The translations under genes were made by a program, and so were the position numbers. From Capitulum mitella (taxonomy: Eukaryota; Arthropoda; Thecostraca; Pollicipedomorpha; Pollicipedidae), in the NCBI GenBank assembly GCA_030062745.1, contig CP099844.1, forward strand, positions 8,951,551 to 9,015,550: a stretch of 64,000 nucleotides of DNA, written 5' to 3'. Shown here piece after piece: positions 57,168 through 64,000 of this stretch. How positions within the stretch are numbered: position 1 is the first letter of the stretch; each line of letters begins with the position of its first letter. The notes beneath the pieces are model-generated. The model searched no databases, was not told the origin of the DNA, and saw only the letters and a program-made list of their open reading frames with translations.

Positions 57168-59397
57168 CTGAAACGAAATCGGCGCATTCGTGAATGGCGG
57201 TTCGTGACTGGCATTCCTCAAATTTTAAGGATCGCGAGAATCAAAAGACATAAAACAGTCATTTTTATATGGCCTTGAGTTCACAATGCAATTTGTGGCA
57301 TTTCTTCTGGAAGAGTGAAAGAACGATGTCTGTAACACGGAAATTATATCTAGACATCCGTTGACCAAAAATTAAAGGACAGTAATTATCAGTCAACCAA
57401 ACTTTACCCATATCTCGCCGTTTTTACTCATAACCTCATTGCTTTACTGAAGCATCATTGTCTTTTTTTGTCAGCTCACTGAAAATACTCATTCCTGGTC
57501 ATTTTTTGTTATAATGACGATTCTGGAACGTGTTTCGTCTATTTCAGGCTTATTTTATTAACGTTAGTATCCAAACCTGTGTCCATGACGCATCAGGATA
57601 ATCTAGCAACTGCGTGTCTGTCTTTTGCAGCCTTGACAGCACAGATGAAAGGGGAGGAGGCAGGGAAGATAAGCTTTCTCTAATCTCCATCGGCTATTTG
57701 CTAAAGTGTGGATTTATTTCTTTTTACCCGGGTTATAACCGCCGCCAATACAGGACGGCTGTGAGTCGATTTCGAAGTTGACCACTAAAACCAAATCCGA
57801 CCACTGCTAAATTTTACATAACTGACTTTGCAAACTTGAAACGTATTTCCTGGAAATTTGATGTTATCGCCTTGGGGTCCCAACCTATGGCTTCTTCCTC
57901 GAGGGCATGACAGGGGATATATGAATGTGATGATGGTCTTTATCGTACAGCAAACCTTTTACGTAGTATACTCGGTCTTATGCTGTCTTATATGGGTGTC
58001 ATCTCTTACTCGGTCTTATGTTGGTGTCATCTCTTACTCAGTCTTATATGGGTGCCATCCGTGGTGTCAGTGGCCTTCGTTCTTGGGACCTTCCCTGCGT
58101 CAAGGTCATAGGTCAAAATCATGAACCGAGGTCACTACCTTTTTTACCTTTTATTGACTTCGTAGGAGTCATTAAAAATTCAGAAGCGCTAACAGAGACA
58201 ATTAATTGTAGTAATAGTTATTAGTCGTCGTCATAAGTCGTCCTCGGCTTCTCATAGGCGCCCTATGAGCCACGTTTCATACGATATCATGGAAACCAGA
58301 ACCCATTCACATGACCTTATCTAAGTTCACCAGCAAGGTAATTGTGTGATTTAAGGAGACAGACTGAACATGATCGTAGCTTTTTGTCGTTCGATCACGT
58401 CAGGTTTGGACATGGCAGACGTGATTTGTACCAGGCCCCCCCCCTTCAGCCTTTATACTGTCGAAAGCGGCCATATGACAAATACCGTCCAAGGTCAAAC
58501 TAGAGAGTCCAGTGACTGCTATCAGTAGCGGTAGCATTTGTTCTTACCAGCAAAGGAAACAACATTTTCGAGTCGTTTGTTTCCCTGCATCGCCATTAGG
58601 ACAACGTCGAATTTCCCATGCTTGGGGATAATTGTCCCCGCTGTCCCTTCCCCTACTCCTTGGATTTGAGGCAGACGTGGCACCAGTCACTTGGCAAGGT
58701 AGCTTAATGCAAGATGTTATCGAGAAATCGTTCCTCTGTCATTGCATCGTCCCTGTCAATATGCAAAACTTCATCCACTGAGTCTTATGATAGGTATTAT
58801 GATGCGATCATACTGAAAAAAAATGCGCGACGACGTATTCCGGCGATGAAATTCAGTGAGGAAACGAGCAGACTACATCTAGAAACAAACCTTTGATCTA
58901 CATCTTTGATCTACATCTCGTAACAAACCAGATGAAGCTATGAACATAAATCGTAAAGTGACTGAGCAAAATCGTAAACTGATGAGTAAAGGAACTGTGG
59001 ATTATCGATGATTTTGGTGAATAGAGTAGTAAAAGTACTGACTTTTGAGCGAAATGCGGTGAGCTGCAGGTTTGTTCCCAGAAATTGATAAACCACGTTT
59101 AAAACCTTTTCAAGTGGATAGGACTGCTTCCCAGGACAGAGATATCAGTTATCTCGATTTATGTGGACGCCGACAAGCATCCACGTCATGCGAAAAGGCT
59201 CGCCATGTGAGGGCAACGTGATGCCCATTTTCTCTGACTGGATAGTGTTAGAGGTTCATTGTCTTCCCTAACATTGCCGTGCTTATTTCCTACTGCCCAA
59301 CTTTTGTCATGATCAGCATCATCGAAACAGCAGGCCATAAGAAAACGGCGTTCAGCAATATATATCACAAACATAGGGCATAGTTTTGCCGACTTAC
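57168..59397 (-). other. Intron of the acyltransferase gene
   Basis: 2.2-kb phase-1 intron with consensus GTAAGT and TTTCAG ends. It contains about three 38-bp repeats (TCTTATATGGGTGTCATCTC) at 57965-58060 and a short AGGTCA-rich patch at 58090-58130. No exon inside. Confidence 0.8.
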
Positions 59398-59710
59398 TCT
59401 GCTTTGGCCACAGACTGCTACCGTTGAGCTCCTTCCAGAATATCTGGGTGTGCTTCTGGCACAGACTGTTCTCGGCATGGAGCGTCGGAGCCACCAGCTG
59501 AGACACCATGACCGTCCTCCCGTTCGGCAGAGTCCTCTCCTGCAGCGTCCCCGACAACAGGTCCAGGGAGGCCTGCAGACCGTCTGCCGAGAGTGCGGCC
59601 AGCCTCGGCCGGGGCAGGTAGCCCAGGAACCTGTCCTGAGTGACGTCATCGGCCCGGCCGGCCGGCACGGAGACGAACAGCACGGTCAGAGTCTGCAGCA
59701 CGCGCCACAT
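59398..59710 (-). CDS. NRF-6-type acyltransferase, first coding exon with signal peptide
   Basis: The start was chosen at 59710 because MWRVLQTLTVLFVSVPAGRA forms a signal peptide with cleavage near residue 20. The same frame stays open to an ATG at 59941, but that would bury the signal. Encodes 104 residues including the first NRF-domain cysteine (NSLCQKH, residue 84) and FWKELNGSSLWPKQ, the usual lead-in to the FDATGKLP block. The exon ends at a GCAGA|GTAAGT donor in phase 1. Full protein is about 760 residues, normal for the family. Confidence 0.85.
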
Positions 59711-61394
59711 TGTGACGGGCACACCGACCCCGACGAGAGGACACAGTGCCGCCCGCCCGACCACCTCGCGGTTTTGACCTCGAAAAAGTGCGTGTTCATC
59801 GCGAACAGCAATCGGCCACCGCAATCTGAGTTCGCATCGCAGGGCACTGATATCCAGTTCAGTCGCGCACCCGAACACAGCGACGTGTCGGCACAAGTCA
59901 CCGTCGGGAATGTTTGAGGGAACCATCGCTGAATTTTTCATCGACAGACTGGGATGCGCATGTCAGCCATACGGTGCACGTAGTTTGTTGCTGAACGGTG
60001 TCGACCACCCGACACACTTCCTCCCGCCGCGTTCCGTACTCTCTTTCTTGTGAGGATGGGTACAGAGTTCCGAGACTATTACCTGAAGGGTCTCCAGCGG
60101 CTTTCAGATCACAGCCATTGCATTGGCTGGAAGTAATGTTAGCGTGTTATACTCAATGCATTCAGTTACAACATGCAATACGGGTAATAAAAATCGCTTT
60201 GCTTATAGCAGAATGTACGCATAATTGATGGTAAAGACATCCCCATTCCCCCTCTCCCTGATCTCCAGCCATATGTCAACATGGCTGGCTCTAAGTGTGG
60301 TTACCTGTGGTTACCTACCAACAGGCACAGCTTTTCGGGTATGTTAATGAGTCGGTTTCTAACGATCCTTGACTCCTCAAAAGTACCAATTTTGCAGCAA
60401 GAATCCCTCCGGCCGCCATACATTTCGTTCCAAATCTGACGGGAGACGTCACCAGTAATTTCTTACCCTTCTAGCCCCTCACCAAATGTCCGATGCACAA
60501 CTTCTAAGCGTTGTGCACGCGGTCGGGCTGTACGGCGAGCAGGCCAGTCTGTCCTCTTACGATGGTTCGCTGAAGCACCCTCTTCCCGGCGGGCGGCCTG
60601 CTCGAATCGCCTATTGAGTCTCCCTGCTGCCTGTGTGCCTGCCGGTCGGAGGTCGTTCTCGTACCTGGATAGCCGCACCGTCCAGCCCATTGCCGGAGGC
60701 GGTGAGACGGTTCGCCACGGGGCGGTTCAGAAACGAGAAAAAATAGTCGTGTCTATTCATGTTTTATTTATTTCAAGGGATGCTCCCAATGTAAGACAGG
60801 AATAAATGGGGATGTTCTGGACCCCGGGTCAAAGACGTGCAAATACATAGCTAGGAAGACACACGCCCATACACATACTTCACACGTACACGAGGTCAGA
60901 ATAACAATAACCATGGCTTGAAAACATGCTGGGTGGTCTCTGGCGTCACCGTCAAACAGCTTTAAGAGATACCAGTCAGGCGTATCTTTAAAGAGCGACG
61001 GAAAACGAATACCGACATTTCGCAATATTGTGGCGATAGGCAATTATAAAGTGATGCCGCGTTGTTAATGAACGGTTATTGCTATTGTTGTTCTTGTTCT
61101 TTTTGGTGTGGTATTGCTGATGTTGTTGTTGAATGGAATGTTGTTTACGCGAAGTGCATAGCACCTTTATGTTTAGGCTCACCTTACCACCAGCACGGTC
61201 GCTCAACTTTTACCATCTCTAACCAAAGATGGCACTTTTCGAAAATGATTGGAGGGCAAATGAGGTTTTAGAAACTTGTCTTTCCAGCCAACGCCTATAG
61301 GACCCACGTTAAATCTCTGCAGCTTGGGGGAGGTAGATGCACCACCAAATATCATTATGTTCCATTCCTGTTTCTAACACCCCAGGCAGAACAA
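59711..61394. other. Upstream region of the acyltransferase gene
   Basis: Holds the presumed promoter; no TATA box stands out. A GC-rich patch at 60463-60760 has an Arg-rich 75-codon minus frame without a domain, not called as a gene. Confidence 0.4.
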
Positions 61395-61715
61395 CTTATT
61401 GGGTTCCATATGGGTTCCATATCAGCATTTTCTGGGTCCCATCCAGACTGCCCATATGGGACCCAGCAACTTTTTTGCCCGCTCCCAGGTAGGGCCATAT
61501 GGCCGCATAGCTGGGTCCTGTATGAGTTCTATTTGGGCTAGTATGGGTCCTGTATGAGACCCACGTGGGCTCAGTGCGAGGTCTTTATGGGTCCATATGG
61601 ACTTTGCACGGGTTTTGTGAGGACGCTATGTGGGTTCAGCATGGGCTCTAACTGGGTACTGAATGGCTTCTACGTGCCGCATGAGGCTTTATGTGGGCCC
61701 TTAACCCGTGCAATG
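61395..61715. repeat. Degenerate short tandem repeats around CCCATATGGG
   Basis: Many imperfect copies of TATGGGTCC, GGGTTCCATAT and the palindrome CCCATATGGG, spaced 15-25 bp. No coding meaning. Directly abuts the 1.3-kb repeat. Confidence 0.75.
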
Positions 61716-63003
61716 GAAGGGGGTCTCGCGCTAACGTGCACTCTCGGTTAACGATCTCGGAAATGGAAAAATCAGGGACATGAAATTTTGTAGACAGAAT
61801 AGAGCTATAACGATTTACATTGTGCACAATTTTCGTGACCCTAGATTAATCCCTTCAAGATCAAGTAGGGTTGAAAAGGACAACTTTGGACATTTCCTCT
61901 GCGCGTACAGGTCATTCCGTACAAATTTCCGAAGGAAACGAGAAAAGGGTGTTTGTTCGAGCATAAATTCATGGACTACGACAACTGCCATTCATCTGAC
62001 GTCTTGACTGAGGATTTCGGGCCAAGGTCATATCAGGCCATTGACCAATGCCGTTATTTTTTTCATCCTTTGCAGATTAGATTTCGAGCAACATGGGGTA
62101 GCTTGAGTGTAAATGGGGGCGCTGCACGCATCTTTTGGTGTATTTTGAACGAAGCTGGCCAACATCGGTAGATCTGATCACCTACAACTTTAAATTTATG
62201 TATGTATGTATATGTACATATGTATATACGTATGAGTATCAATGTGTCAAACATGTTTTTAGTAGGGTCTTTGAATGCATATTGCATACAGATCGACATA
62301 TTGCAAAGCAAATCTGGACCAGGTCACGAAATAGTTACCCTTGACCTTTAACGACCTTTACCTGCACTGACATATATTAGCGTATCCATGTGCGCACACG
62401 TGTTTTTATAAGGGTCTTTGAATGCGTCACTTCATAAAAGTCGGCATGTCGCAAAGCAAATCTGGACCAGGTCACAAAATATCTGAACTTCAGCTTTGAT
62501 GATCTTGACCTTTGCTGACCCTGGTATATGTAAGCGTGTCAGTGTGAGAACACGTATTTTTATTATGGTCTTTGAATGATTTCATACAAACTGACATGTC
62601 GCAAAGAAATCCGGATCAGGTCACGAGATGATTGATCTTGACCTTTGATGACCTTGAACCGTACTGACCCTGGCTTTGCTCTTGGCACATCCATCACTTA
62701 TGCCTGAGTGCCGTTGCCTGACTGTTTTCAAGCGGTAATCCTAGGTAGAACGCTAACCTTTTCACAAAGTTCCCATTTATCAGCGGCAACCGTTATTTTC
62801 GTCATGTTTACTTGGCTTCAAATGCTCCAAACTTCCAGAATTTCCGGCCGATTTTCGATTGTTTGCGTCAATCCACGAGTCAATCAATTGTCATCAATGT
62901 CACAAAGTAGCAGCAACCAGCTCCGATCCGTTCTCGAGATATTTTTAAGAAAAAACAGGTGGGGATACAAAAAGACTCCCCTTCTAGTGCGCGCATTCAT
63001 GGG
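61703..63003 (+). repeat. 1.3-kb interspersed repeat, copy 2
   Basis: Inverted match to 28655-29972 over its whole length, starting ACCCGTGCAATGG and ending CTAGTGCGCGCATTCATGGG. It also has three internal units of about 153 bp (about 62240-62650) with GACCTTTGATGACC blocks. Non-coding. Confidence 0.75.
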
Positions 63004-64000
63004 TTTCGTTTGACCGCTATACATGACTTACTGGCCAAAAATCGCTATTAATTCGTACCTGATTTACGCTATTCGTACGAAAGCCAGACATGACTTGTTC
63101 AGTGGCCGCAGCAGCCTTTGCCCTAAGCCCCGTATGGCCGGAAATAGCAGGATGAACTAGCAACCATTAGTACTATCGGCAACCGTGCAATACATTGCCG
63201 CTGTCAGAGAATCCTGGCCAGAGAACATCGCATCTCAAGACAGGCTGCACACGCACATCTAGTAGAACGAACTGATACATTGCCTTAAGTGCGATTGGTA
63301 GCATGCAAGCACTGACGATTCATCGCATCGGCTTTATGTCAATGTTGAATTATCTGGCTGTCTAGTTTTGACAAAAACTTCGCCGAAACACCGAGAGAAG
63401 AACTGTATTAACACCAAAGGTTGCAAGTGAGAGTAAAATTAGTCATTTCAAGACTTGGCATGCAAGCAATGACGAATCGGCAAGCGACGAAACAGGCAAA
63501 TCGAATAATCTTCACGAACAAAACACAACGATGTCAGCACTAAATGCCGTGCTGAGATGGCATTTTGCCGGCGGTGGCAATGCAAATCCCTGGCCACCAA
63601 CGGCAACTGAACGGCTTCGAGGGGACGTTGCAAACGTCTACATACATGAGGCGTGATCCTAACCGTTTGTTCTTCACGGTTTCATTCTAAAACATCCGCC
63701 TCCCGGCAGACACAAAACCGACTGGGAATGCCTGAATTGCCTTTTTTGTCCACATAGCTTAGTCCAGATAGCTGCGTTGGGGAGTATGGGACTCAGCAAG
63801 TTATGCTGGATGAGAAGGTTGTGGCCTTCGAGTGAATGTCAATGGTCAGGATGAAACTGTCCGTCACATATTACTTTGGCATAAACAGCTACTTTTTCCG
63901 CGCAGAGCTTTTGGGAGAGGGCGAAGGCCATTTTCCGTCAGCGATATTTAATCAGTGCCCAAGGCCAATGCTGAAATTTCAGTATACATGTGAAGGACGT
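63004..64000. other. Stretch without a supported gene
   Basis: Nothing recognisable; short frames only. Confidence 0.5.

Noticed and set aside
60463..60690. 75-codon Arg-rich minus frame in a GC-rich patch
   Set aside because: No domain, signal or splice support; the composition follows the local GC content.

Overview
Nuclear DNA of an animal, most likely an arthropod and plausibly a crustacean such as a barnacle (inference, not proven). The evidence is GC-rich exons with consensus GT-AG splice sites in an AT-richer background, a six-LIM protein of the insect Limpet type, an NRF-6-type acyltransferase gene, a Tyr/Pro-rich cuticle-like secreted protein, and many transposable elements (LINE, tRNA-derived SINE, pogo, piggyBac-like). 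There are no bacterial operons, rRNA genes or CRISPR arrays.

Layout. 3.4-7.6 kb (+): exons of a secreted protein with 16-residue EYLPP repeats and two six-cysteine modules, followed by an array of CRE palindromes. 12.2-14.3 kb (-): a one-exon PET plus six-LIM gene (Limpet-like). 15.35-16.5 kb: a non-autonomous TTAA element. 17.3-21.5 kb: unidentified gene pieces on both strands. 23.3-26.75 kb (-): a broken APE-type LINE. 22.6-44.7 kb: a very large diverged inverted duplication centred near 33 kb. Its spacer holds a tandemly duplicated signal-peptide-like exon, a TATA promoter with a signal-peptide exon, and a second LINE. Its right arm holds the last two exons of a Gly/Ser-rich then acidic Pro/Glu-rich secreted protein. 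39.8-41.1 kb: a minisatellite in alternating orientations. 43.3-43.55 kb (-): a SINE. 44.7-46.9 kb: two nested TTAA elements. 47.0-47.3 kb: a suspicious homopolymer-rich stretch. 47.4-49.9 kb (+): a nearly complete pogo-type transposon. 51.3-52.5 kb: another TTAA element. 55.2-59.7 kb (-): a complete two-exon NRF-domain acyltransferase gene. 61.4-63.0 kb: degenerate tandem repeats and a second copy of a 1.3-kb repeat also found at 28.7-30.0 kb.

How the genes relate. They do not form a pathway. Two of the plus-strand genes are modular secreted proteins joined by phase-1 introns, as expected for matrix or cuticle proteins. The acyltransferase is a multipass membrane protein and the LIM protein is cytoplasmic. 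Several reading frames break at single bases. In the pogo transposase three of the four breaks lie in or beside A5 runs, so base-calling error must be excluded before these frames are called pseudogenes. All exon calls come from reading frame, phase and splice-site consensus only; no alignments were run.
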